DNA of 5,175 nt from Blastocatellia bacterium (lineage in GTDB: Bacteria; Acidobacteriota; Blastocatellia; Pyrinomonadales; Pyrinomonadaceae), in NCBI GenBank assembly GCA_003175865.1, contig PSRF01000086.1, positions 1 through 5,175 on the forward strand. Direction: 5' to 3'. Of this stretch, positions 1 to 5,175 are shown in pieces. A program made the translations under genes and the position numbers. Every line of letters starts with the position of its first letter. Position 1 is the first letter of the stretch. The notes below the pieces were generated by a model, which was not told where the DNA came from, made no database searches, and saw only the letters and a program-made list of their open reading frames with translations.

Positions 1-34
1 AAATGGCCGGCCCGTAACTAGCGGCCGGCCATTT
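1..34 (-). terminator. GC-rich hairpin, probable terminator of the sigma operon
   Basis: Bases 1-12 (AAATGGCCGGCC) and 23-34 (GGCCGGCCATTT) are perfect reverse complements, giving a 12-bp stem with a 10-base loop. The stem lies 21 bases past the stop codon of the LTxxQ gene, as expected for an intrinsic terminator of the minus-strand operon. The A/T flanks are only three bases each and are part of the stem. The window ends here, so any following T-run cannot be seen. It could serve both directions if a convergent gene lies to the left. Terminator function is inferred from position and stem strength. Confidence 0.6.
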
Positions 35-55
35 CCCTGAGTGCGTCACAGGGAT

Positions 56-583
56 TTAGGGGCGAGGGTTTTGCGGCAACTGGTTGCGTCGTTGGAAGAG
101 TGGAATCACGCCGTTACGTTGATTCGGGCGGAATGTATCAACACCCTGGCGTCGCTGGTTATTAATGGCCGGCCGATTGGCGGTTTGTTGACGGATTGTC
201 CGCCAAAGCGCAACCTGCTCCGGAGACAAGACACGTCTGATTTTCAGTTCGGTCATCACCCGCATCCTCATCGAGGCGGCTTGAGCGGTCGCAACGTCTC
301 GGAGTCGTTGATCGATTACACCTTCATTTGGGTTGTCAGAATCGAGCTCTTGTTCGAGTGCAATATTTGATTCGCGGACTCGCGCGTTTATCGCCGCTCG
401 CTCATCCTTATTCTCCAAACGAATGGCGCGGATTTTCTCTCGCTGTTCGGGCGTGAGCCTTAATTGACTAATTGGATCCTGTTGCGACGGCGACGGTGTA
501 TCGCCCTGTGGATCCTGAGCCCGACCGGCGATTGCAAAAGTCGTTATGAAAACGACTAGCAAAGCTGTTTGTATTACTCGCAT
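56..583 (-). CDS. Secreted Spy/CpxP-like LTxxQ-motif protein
   Basis: This is a 175-aa exported protein of the LTxxQ (Spy/CpxP/ZraP/CnrX-like) type, whose known members are periplasmic chaperones or stress and metal sensors. The first 22 residues form a signal peptide (MR, then a hydrophobic run, then GRA before Gln23); no lipobox is seen. The first motif is LTPEQ at 43-47 and the second is LSPEQ at 119-123, separated by charged helical sequence (about 48-118), the usual two-motif layout. The mature protein has no His and no Cys, which argues against metal sensing and towards a Spy-like chaperone or structural role. Residues 134-175 form an Arg/Asn/Gln/Pro-rich tail of unknown purpose. It is the last gene of the sigma/anti-sigma operon, 27 bases after the anti-sigma stop. 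The start is fixed by a GAGG ribosome site seven bases upstream and by the signal peptide beginning directly at Met1. The family call is fairly secure; the specific function is inference. Confidence 0.85.
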   Translation of the reverse strand: MRVIQTALLVVFITTFAIAGRAQDPQGDTPSPSQQDPISQLRLTPEQREKIRAIRLENKDERAAINARVRESNIALEQELDSDNPNEGVIDQRLRDVATAQAASMRMRVMTELKIRRVLSPEQVALWRTIRQQTANRPAINNQRRQGVDTFRPNQRNGVIPLFQRRNQLPQNPRP

Positions 584-590
584 AAGATAA

Positions 591-594
591 CCTC
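591..594 (-). promoter_or_regulatory. Ribosome binding site of the LTxxQ gene
   Basis: On the minus strand GAGG (followed by TT) lies seven bases before the ATG at 583. It is well placed, fixes the start codon, and suggests that this gene is translated independently of the anti-sigma gene before it. Confidence 0.7.
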
Positions 595-610
595 GTTAAT
601 TCTCCCGTTA

Positions 611-1282
611 CTATTCTTCGTTGATTCGGTCGCTGATTAGAATAACGCCTTCTTCTCGGGAGTTAGAAAGACGTAAATCAGCGGCCAGTTGTTCACGTTC
701 AGCTCTAGATAAAGGACGACGGCTACGCGCGACTTCGGGGGGTGAATCACTGCGCCTGAGCTTCTTCTCTGGAACAATCTCTTCGCTAGCTTTCGAATTT
801 TGTATCGTAGTAGTGTTCTTCGCTTCCTGTTCGGCCAAGGCCTTTGCGATGAGTTCCTTCACTTGTGCTTCGCTATAAGTCTTGTCGGGCTGTTTGTTTT
901 GAACAACCGACACTGGTTGTTGCAGTCTGATTATTGCAACAACAGCTAATGCGCACAGGAGCAGCCCTGCGAAACTCAAACCCTTTAACCAGAGTGGTGA
1001 GAGATCGAAGAACTCACGAAGTGCAGCCACTGCAGACTTCCTGCGAGCATTCACGGGAACAGCAGCTTCCTGAGCAGGAGACATGCCCGTCAGTGACTCA
1101 TAACGCCATTGACTGATCGCTGTTCTCATGTCGCCAAATGAATCCAGATCGGCCGCACACGTCTGGCATGTATTGAGATGAACTTTAAATGCCTGCATCT
1201 CAGCCGGGCTCAATTCGTCGTAAACAAACGAGATGAGTCCGCTGGCCAATTCACACATGGGAGAGTCAGTTAATTCTTTCAT
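611..1282 (-). CDS. Zinc-finger (zf-HC2) transmembrane anti-sigma factor
   Basis: A 223-aa membrane anti-sigma factor that probably binds and inhibits the ECF sigma factor encoded just upstream. The N-terminal cytoplasmic domain carries the zinc-binding anti-sigma pattern: Cys10, then His35-x3-Cys39-x2-Cys42, with a helical segment typical of the family around 14-30 (SGLISFVYDELSPAE). One membrane helix follows at about 98-119, then an outer domain with a charged, helix-prone stretch (about 137-156, EAQVKELIAKALAEQEAKN) and an Arg/Ser/Glu-rich end. The outer part matches no domain that I recognise and may be the signal-receiving part. The gene begins 15 bases after the sigma stop codon, so the two are surely cotranscribed. 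Met1 is chosen over Met9 because AGGA lies eight bases before it. By family knowledge, release of the sigma factor would occur by proteolysis or a conformational change; nothing in the sequence shows which. Confidence 0.9.
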   Translation of the reverse strand: MKELTDSPMCELASGLISFVYDELSPAEMQAFKVHLNTCQTCAADLDSFGDMRTAISQWRYESLTGMSPAQEAAVPVNARRKSAVAALREFFDLSPLWLKGLSFAGLLLCALAVVAIIRLQQPVSVVQNKQPDKTYSEAQVKELIAKALAEQEAKNTTTIQNSKASEEIVPEKKLRRSDSPPEVARSRRPLSRAEREQLAADLRLSNSREEGVILISDRINEE

Positions 1283-1289
1283 TGCTCCG

Positions 1290-1293
1290 TCCT
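1290..1293 (-). promoter_or_regulatory. Ribosome binding site of the anti-sigma gene
   Basis: On the minus strand AGGA lies seven bases before the ATG at 1282, inside the 15-base gap after the sigma stop codon. A second purine run, GGAG, lies closer to the start (two bases away), too close to be the main site. The spacing selects Met1 of the anti-sigma factor. Confidence 0.6.
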
Positions 1294-1297
1294 AAGC

Positions 1298-1876
1298 CTA
1301 AGCGGCTTGATTATCAAACTTATGAAGACGCATCTGTAGTTGCTTCATTGCAGTATACAGACGGCTCTTCACTGTACTCAGTGGCAATTCGAGTGCGTCA
1401 GCAATTTCGCGAAAAGTGAGTTCCTCAAATTCCTTCATTACAATCACCTGTCTCAAGTCTAGAGGAAGACTGTTTACTGCCCGCCTCACCGCTTGAGTCT
1501 CCTGACTAACCTCAACGAGCCGCAGCGGCGAACGACTGTGTGGTGATGCGAAACGCTGTGCATTCTTCTCTTGCTCATCTTCTAACGCCGACTCATTTCT
1601 AACCTTCGCCCGTCGCTGACGAGTAATACACTGGTTGACAGCTATACGATGCAACCAGGAAGAGACTTTCGCCTCACCACGGAATCCTCGCAGACTCCGG
1701 AACGCAGCGAGAAAAGTCTCCTGAGTCGCATCGCGTGCGTCCTCCTCGCGACCGAGCATTCCATATGTGAGCGCAAAGATCCGCCGTTCCCAGCGCCGCA
1801 CAATCTCACCAAACGCGTCGGCATCGCCGGTCAGGGCACGCTCCACAATTGTCTCGTCGCTCGCTACTGTTTCCAT
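1298..1876 (-). CDS. ECF (RpoE-like) RNA polymerase sigma factor
   Basis: A 192-aa extracytoplasmic-function sigma factor that directs RNA polymerase to stress promoters. Region 2 spans about 15-90: the core-binding part contains DARDATQETFLAAF (46-59), and the -10 recognition part contains GFRGEAKVSSWLHRIAVN (64-81) followed by a basic stretch RQRRAKVR. A polar linker (about 95-122) joins it to region 4 (about 125-182), with LPLDLRQVIVMKEFEELTF and the helix-turn-helix REIADALELPLSTVKSRLY that reads the -35. The length is normal for the family and no extra C-terminal domain is present. It is the first gene of a unit with its anti-sigma factor. The ATG at 1876 is the only usable start: the frame upstream has no ATG, GTG or TTG before a stop at 1934-1936. 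No clear Shine-Dalgarno sequence precedes it, so translation may be weak or need another element. Autoregulation is usual for such pairs and is inferred here. Confidence 0.95.
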   Translation of the reverse strand: METVASDETIVERALTGDADAFGEIVRRWERRIFALTYGMLGREEDARDATQETFLAAFRSLRGFRGEAKVSSWLHRIAVNQCITRQRRAKVRNESALEDEQEKNAQRFASPHSRSPLRLVEVSQETQAVRRAVNSLPLDLRQVIVMKEFEELTFREIADALELPLSTVKSRLYTAMKQLQMRLHKFDNQAA

Positions 1877-1962
1877 TCGGTGGCGGACTCGCGGGCTGTA
1901 AACTCCTTGTTGGCGCCGTTCCGGCCTTGGCGCTCAAAGACTTAGACGCCCGAACGGCTAGA

Positions 1963-1992
1963 TCAGACGAGAAACCTCTCGATGGTTTAACC
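1963..1992 (-). promoter_or_regulatory. Candidate ECF-type promoter of the sigma operon
   Basis: On the minus strand CGTCTGA (1969-1963) matches the -10 type used by RpoE-like sigma factors. It lies 16 bases after GGTTAAA (1992-1986), which only partly resembles the GGAACTT -35. The spacing and position (about 85 bases before the sigma start codon) fit an autoregulated ECF promoter. The -35 is poor, so this is a hypothesis. Confidence 0.3.
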
Positions 1993-2005
1993 GTGCCAAA
2001 ACTCG

Positions 2006-2035
2006 TTGACACTCGGAAGGCTGGTCGACAATAAT
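2006..2035 (+). promoter_or_regulatory. Sigma70-type promoter of the HD-GYP gene
   Basis: A perfect -35, TTGACA (2006-2011), is followed after 18 bases by AATAAT (2030-2035), a five-of-six match to TATAAT. Transcription would begin near 2042, leaving a leader of about 75 bases to the ATG at 2117. The -35 overlaps the TTG that would open the longest reading frame, so that start cannot be used from this promoter. Arms GGTCG (2023-2027) and CGACC (2044-2048) flank the -10 and could be a small operator, though this may be chance. Confidence 0.65.
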
Positions 2036-2116
2036 AGCTGGGCCGACCGAAATAGGTTTGGCGCCCCGGACCTGCCAGTAAATACCATTCCGGATTGTAC
2101 AGTCCCGTTTCTACGA

Positions 2117-3946
2117 ATGCTCGAAAAACTCGGACGAATTCGTCTCCTCTACATTGTTCTGGGAGTCCTCCTGCTGGTTGGCTTGTTGCCGCTGGCGTTT
2201 GCTGGTGTCTTGCTTTCCGGCCGCAGCGCTGACGAACTGCGCTCCGTAGAAGGCCGTTATCAGGTTCAGTTAGTGCAGGACAAGGCCCGTCAAATCGAGC
2301 TCTATGGACAACGTTATCGCGACGTTGTGACTGGTCTCGCTCGTGCTTTCGAAATCGCGGGCGGTATTCAGACGCTTGACGATAAAGGTTACGACAAACG
2401 TCTGCAAAAGACTTTACAGGAAGATCCCAACCTTATAGCGCTTGCTTTGTGGCCGGTGAAGGGGACTGTCCATCGCGCATTTCAACCGGATGTAATCAAA
2501 GCGGAAGAAGTGGACCAGCGCGTTGGCGAAGTGCTCGCGAAAATGAGTGGACGTGGGCTTGTCGTCAGCCGTCCACAAATCATTCGTTCAGGACAGGAAA
2601 TGGCATTGACTATTGCTGTACCCGTTTTGGGTGGCACGAATGATCAAGAGGTGATGGCCGCTGTTGTCGCCATCGTCTCTTTTCAGGAAGTGTTTGACGC
2701 AGTGCAACAGCCAACCTCCAAGAGCGAAAGAGAACTGCTCGATGCGGGACTGCCGGTTGTCTTTGTCGTGGATCAAAATGGACGCGCGGTGGCCCACCCT
2801 GAAGCAAGTGTCGCATTCTCTGAAAAGCCGATGACCGACTTGAAGGTCGTTCAGGACTGGCTTGAGTCTGGCGCTCAGGTTCAATCAGCACTTGCTCCGT
2901 TCAGCGCTACACGTAACGGTCGTTCAGTAGAGATGTTGGGTTCATACGCAACGGCTGAACTGGACAAGAATTCGCGCCTGGGTGTGGTTGCGATTCAGGA
3001 TGAAGCAGCCGCCCTTGCCTCAGTGGTTGACATGCGTTGGCAAACACTCTGGATAAGTTTTGTTGCGGCACTACTAACAATAATTATCGGTATCTTCTTC
3101 GCTAAAAAGCTGACTCATCCGGTGCGTGACCTTGCGAGCGCTGCGCATCGTATTGCTTTCGGAGACTTTTCGCAGCGCATCAACGTAACCAGTCGAACTG
3201 AGCTCGGGGATCTCGGCAACTCGTTCAATATGATGACGGACCAGATTGAAAGCTTCATTGGTGATCTTCAGCGTTCAGCAGCGGAGAACAGAGAGCTCTT
3301 CATTGGAACTGTGAAAGGTCTTGCCGCTGCGATTGACGGAAAAGATCCGTACACACGTGGTCACTCTGAGCGTGTTTCTCGCTTTTCAGTCGCGATCGCT
3401 CAACGACTTGGACTATCCGATGATGAAGTGGAAAAGATCCGAATCAGTGCGTTGCTTCATGACGTCGGTAAGATCGGCATCGACGACAGCGTTCTGAAGA
3501 AGCCTGCGGCGTTAACTGACGAAGAATTCGAAATAATGAAGAAGCATCCGCAGAAGGGCTACAAGATCATGTCGCAGATTCCGGCGATGAAGGAGTTTTT
3601 GCCGGGCATGTACATGCATCACGAGATGGTGGATGGCCGGGGCTACCCGCAGGGTTTGAAAGGTGATGAGATCCCGTTGATGGGTAAGATCGTCGCGGTT
3701 GCTGACACGTTCGATGCGATGACGACGGATCGTCCTTACCAGCGAGCGATGAAGTTTGAAGATGCCCTCGCACGCATCGAAAGTTTTGTTGATACACGTT
3801 ACGACCGCGCAGTAGTTAAGGCCTTCACCGATGCGTGTCGAGAAGGACAGATACGACCAGGTTCAGTTAAGTTAAGAAAACCAGGGCAGCAAACGGCGAC
3901 GCCTCCTCCGGTCGAAGCTAGCCAACCGGATCGCATATCCGCGTAA
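2117..3946 (+). CDS. Membrane HD-GYP cyclic-di-GMP phosphodiesterase with Cache-like sensor and HAMP
   Basis: A 609-aa receptor predicted to hydrolyse the second messenger cyclic di-GMP in response to an outside ligand. Domains in order: short basic N-terminus; membrane helix 1 (about 10-33); periplasmic region (about 34-310) with Cache-like features such as LPVVFVVDQNGRAVAHPE (212-229) and the late GSYAT...LGVVAIQ strand pair; membrane helix 2 (about 311-329); HAMP linker (about 330-383); HD-GYP domain (about 392-580). The metal and signature residues look intact: His416 in TRGHSERV, His448-Asp449 in LLHDVGKIG, His477 in KKHP, His501-His502 in MHHE, Gly509-Tyr510-Pro511 in DGRGYPQG, and Asp530 in VADTFDAMTTDRP. 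The tail is Pro-rich and disordered. The ATG at 2117 is chosen because the 37 codons before it have no membrane or domain character and begin (TTG, 2006) inside the promoter; no clear Shine-Dalgarno sequence is seen before either start. The gene is divergent from the sigma operon and shares its control region. There is no GGDEF domain in the protein or the window. The ligand is unknown. Confidence 0.92.
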   Translation: MLEKLGRIRLLYIVLGVLLLVGLLPLAFAGVLLSGRSADELRSVEGRYQVQLVQDKARQIELYGQRYRDVVTGLARAFEIAGGIQTLDDKGYDKRLQKTLQEDPNLIALALWPVKGTVHRAFQPDVIKAEEVDQRVGEVLAKMSGRGLVVSRPQIIRSGQEMALTIAVPVLGGTNDQEVMAAVVAIVSFQEVFDAVQQPTSKSERELLDAGLPVVFVVDQNGRAVAHPEASVAFSEKPMTDLKVVQDWLESGAQVQSALAPFSATRNGRSVEMLGSYATAELDKNSRLGVVAIQDEAAALASVVDMRWQTLWISFVAALLTIIIGIFFAKKLTHPVRDLASAAHRIAFGDFSQRINVTSRTELGDLGNSFNMMTDQIESFIGDLQRSAAENRELFIGTVKGLAAAIDGKDPYTRGHSERVSRFSVAIAQRLGLSDDEVEKIRISALLHDVGKIGIDDSVLKKPAALTDEEFEIMKKHPQKGYKIMSQIPAMKEFLPGMYMHHEMVDGRGYPQGLKGDEIPLMGKIVAVADTFDAMTTDRPYQRAMKFEDALARIESFVDTRYDRAVVKAFTDACREGQIRPGSVKLRKPGQQTATPPPVEASQPDRISA

Positions 3947-3950
3947 ACTC

Positions 3951-4032
3951 GGAGAAAGGGAGATGGGGAGATGGGGAGAAGCCGTCTCTACGATTCTCCG
4001 TTTCTTCCCTCATCTCCGTCTCCGCCATCTCC
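3951..4032. repeat. Purine-rich tandem 8-mer with inverted pyrimidine copy
   Basis: GGGAGATG is repeated in tandem at 3958-3965 and 3966-3973, with a third partial copy to 3979. The far side holds the complementary pattern: CATCTCC at 4011-4017 and CCATCTCC at 4025-4032, with CGTCTCC between. Pairs that can form include GGAGATGG (3959-3966) with CCATCTCC (4025-4032), GGAGATG (3967-3973) with CATCTCC (4011-4017), and GGAGAA (3975-3980) with TTCTCC (3994-3999). The RNA could therefore fold into a long interrupted hairpin starting four bases after the HD-GYP stop codon. It may be a dispersed intergenic repeat, an mRNA 3' stabiliser, or part of a terminator. No coding potential is apparent. Confidence 0.7.
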
Positions 4033-4042
4033 GGTCTAACTA

Positions 4043-4074
4043 ACAGCCGCGCTCCTTTTTGAGGACGCGGCTGT
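4043..4074 (+). terminator. GC-rich hairpin between the HD-GYP gene and ftsY, possible terminator
   Basis: ACAGCCGCG (4043-4051) and CGCGGCTGT (4066-4074) form a perfect 9-bp stem, extended by TCC/GGA (4053-4055 with 4063-4065) past one bulged C; the loop is TTTTTGA. No T-run follows the stem, so a classical intrinsic terminator is not assured. Its right arm and loop overlap the -35 box of the ftsY promoter, so it may work at the DNA or RNA level between the two genes. Confidence 0.5.
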
Positions 4075-4086
4075 AACGCTTATAAT
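4059..4086 (+). promoter_or_regulatory. Sigma70-type promoter of ftsY
   Basis: TTGAGG (4059-4064, four of six matches to TTGACA) lies 16 bases before a perfect TATAAT (4081-4086). The start of transcription would be near 4093, giving a leader of about 42 bases to the ftsY ATG. The -35 sits in the loop and right arm of the preceding hairpin. ftsY thus appears to have its own promoter instead of depending on readthrough from the HD-GYP gene. Confidence 0.6.
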
Positions 4087-4134
4087 CGCGATTTACAAAA
4101 ACACACGGAGAAAACGCGAGCGCACGCTATCAGT

Positions 4135-5175
4135 ATGGGACTTTTTTGGAGACGTAAAAAAGGGGACGAATTTGTCACGCTAGGGCTGAACCAACCGAAG
4201 TCAGCACCCGAACGTGAGGAACCAACAACGGTCCAGGAACCCCCAACCACAAAACCAATCGAAGCTGAACAGGAGATAATCCCTGTTGTTACGGGTGGTG
4301 GTCCAACGCCGACACCGGTCGAACCCAAAAGAGAACCCTCGCCGAAACCTGCGCCAGTTAGAACGCCTTTCGCGACTTCTGTTCTTGGTCTCAACCTTTC
4401 GATGGAGGAGCTGCAGGCGCAGGAAGCCGCGCTGGAACAGGAATTCTCAGCGCGCTTTCGTCGAGCGGTTGCCGCCACCCGCGAATCGTTATCAGAGAAA
4501 CTCGACACAGTCTTTGCTGGTCGAAAGCAGATTGACGATGATCTACTCGATCAACTCGAAGAAGCACTCATTGCTGCAGACATCGGTGTGAGCACGACGT
4601 TGGAAATCCTTGAAACTGTGCGTCGTGGCGTCGCACGCAAACAGATAAACGACATCGATGCACTAAAGCTAGCGATCAGGAACGAATTACTCACGATACT
4701 CAAAGCTTCAGAGACTCATGGTGTCGCATCCGAGTCTACTGTCCCGGAAGACATTTCGCCTTACGTAATGATGATCGTAGGCGTAAATGGTGTGGGTAAA
4801 ACAACAACGATCGGAAAGCTCGCGCAACGAATTAAGAATGAGGGCAACGATGTTTTGATCTGCGCCGCAGATACATTCCGCGCAGCGGCTTCTGATCAGT
4901 TGGCAATCTGGGCCGAACGCACTGGAGTGCCGTTGATTCAACAGAAGCAGGGAACTGATCCAGCTGCTGTACTCTTCGATTCGCTGAAAGCGGCAAGGGC
5001 ACGCGGTTCAGACGTTTTGATCGTTGATACTGCTGGTCGTCTGCATAACAAATCAAACTTGATGGCCGAACTTGAAAAGATGAAGCGCGTCGCAGGTCGG
5101 TTGGTTGATGGAGCGCCACATGAGACGCTGCTGGTTGTAGATGCGGTTACCGGGCAGAATGGTCTTGAACAGGCT
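4135..5175 (+). CDS. ftsY: Signal recognition particle receptor FtsY (3' end cut by the window)
   Basis: FtsY is the membrane-associated GTPase that docks the SRP-ribosome complex at the Sec translocon. The frame is open from the ATG at 4135 to the window edge (347 codons). Residues 1-9 (MGLFWRRKK) are a short basic, aromatic membrane-contact end. Residues about 10-88 are an acidic, Thr/Pro-rich linker (A domain). The N domain follows at about 105-190 ([22 protein letters not shown] at 138-159). The G domain begins near 208: P-loop [10 protein letters not shown] (216-225), [17 protein letters not shown] (246-262), [19 protein letters not shown] (298-316) and [10 protein letters not shown] (334-343). 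The G4 (TKLDG) and later parts lie outside the window. The P-loop [15 protein letters not shown] and the A-rich linker mark it as FtsY and not Ffh. No other in-frame ATG lies between 4078 and 4135. The Shine-Dalgarno is weak: GGAG at 4107-4110 is 24 bases away. Confidence 0.96.
   Translation, partial: MGLFWRRKKGDEFVTLGLNQPKSAPEREEPTTVQEPPTTKPIEAEQEIIPVVTGGGPTPTPVEPKREPSPKPAPVRTPFATSVLGLNLSMEELQAQEAALEQEFSARFRRAVAATRESLSEKLDTVFAGRKQIDDDLLDQLEEALIAADIGVSTTLEILETVRRGVARKQINDIDALKLAIRNELLTILKASETHGVASESTVPEDISPYVMMIVGVNGVGKTTTIGKLAQRIKNEGNDVLICAADTFRAAASDQLAIWAERTGVPLIQQKQGTDPAAVLFDSLKAARARGSDVLIVDTAGRLHNKSNLMAELEKMKRVAGRLVDGAPHETLLVVDAVTGQNGLEQA

Noticed and set aside
34..54. Second small hairpin (TCCCTG with CAGGGA) between the LTxxQ stop codon and the main terminator
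   Set aside because: The stem is only 6 bp with no T-run after it on the minus strand; the adjacent 12-bp stem is the better terminator.
41..370. Plus-strand open frame of 109 codons antisense to the LTxxQ gene
   Set aside because: It has no domain, signal peptide or ribosome site, and the opposite strand carries a clear signal peptide and two LTxxQ motifs.
1896..1922. GGAAC on the minus strand (1922-1918) as an ECF -35 for the sigma gene
   Set aside because: No TCTGA- or GTC-like -10 lies at 16-17 bases; the sequence there is TTTACAG.
1649..2034. Several plus- and minus-strand open frames over the sigma gene start and the divergent region
   Set aside because: They lack recognisable motifs, overlap the sigma gene in other frames and run through the promoter region.
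2117..3946. A GGDEF domain or an inactive HD-GYP domain
   Set aside because: No GGDEF-type motif is present, and the HD, KKHP, HHE, GYP and late Asp elements are all intact.
3958..3979. G-quadruplex in the GGGAGATG repeat
   Set aside because: Only three runs of three or more G are present in the tract, so a standard four-run quadruplex is not supported.
4080..4508. Minus-strand open frame of 142 codons over the start of ftsY
   Set aside because: It is Ser/Gly-rich low-complexity translation of the antisense of the FtsY Pro/Glu-rich linker; the plus strand is clearly FtsY.

Overview
The window holds five protein genes in two divergent groups. It looks like a chromosomal segment from a mid-GC, Gram-negative-type bacterium: there is a secreted LTxxQ protein, an ECF sigma/anti-sigma pair, a membrane HD-GYP protein and FtsY. 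The gene style (short zf-HC2 anti-sigma factor, Spy-like protein, Arg/Gln/Asn-rich tails) would fit an Acidobacteriota of the Blastocatellia/Pyrinomonas kind. That is an impression from reading the proteins, not a database result.

Minus strand, 1876 down to 56: a compact three-gene unit encodes an ECF RNA polymerase sigma factor (192 aa), a single-pass zinc-finger anti-sigma factor (223 aa) and a secreted protein with two LTxxQ-type motifs (175 aa). The gaps are only 15 and 27 bases, both downstream genes have good ribosome binding sites, and a 12-bp perfect hairpin (1-34) closes the unit. The likely logic is envelope-stress signalling: the anti-sigma factor holds the sigma factor at the membrane, an outside signal releases it, and a Spy/CpxP-like periplasmic protein acts as effector or sensor.

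Divergent region, 1877-2116 (240 bases): no gene is seen. It holds a strong sigma70-type promoter for the plus-strand gene (TTGACA-N18-AATAAT) and a weaker ECF-like candidate for the sigma operon (GGTTAAA-N16-CGTCTGA on the minus strand).

Plus strand, 2117-3946: a 609-aa membrane receptor with a periplasmic Cache-like sensor, a HAMP linker and a complete-looking HD-GYP domain, predicted to degrade cyclic di-GMP. The longest possible reading frame begins at a TTG at 2006, but that TTG is inside the -35 box, so the ATG at 2117 is preferred.

Intergenic 3947-4134: a purine-rich tandem 8-mer faced by its inverted copy (3951-4032), then a GC-rich hairpin (4043-4074) whose loop and right arm contain the -35 of the next promoter, with a perfect TATAAT at 4081-4086.

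Plus strand, 4135 to the window end: ftsY, the signal recognition particle receptor GTPase, complete at its N-terminus and cut off by the window after 347 codons, before the G4 motif.

No tRNA, rRNA, CRISPR array, insertion sequence or attachment site was seen. The most distinctive features are the sigma/anti-sigma/LTxxQ cassette and the repeat-hairpin-promoter arrangement in front of ftsY. Nothing here is clearly a wholly new system.
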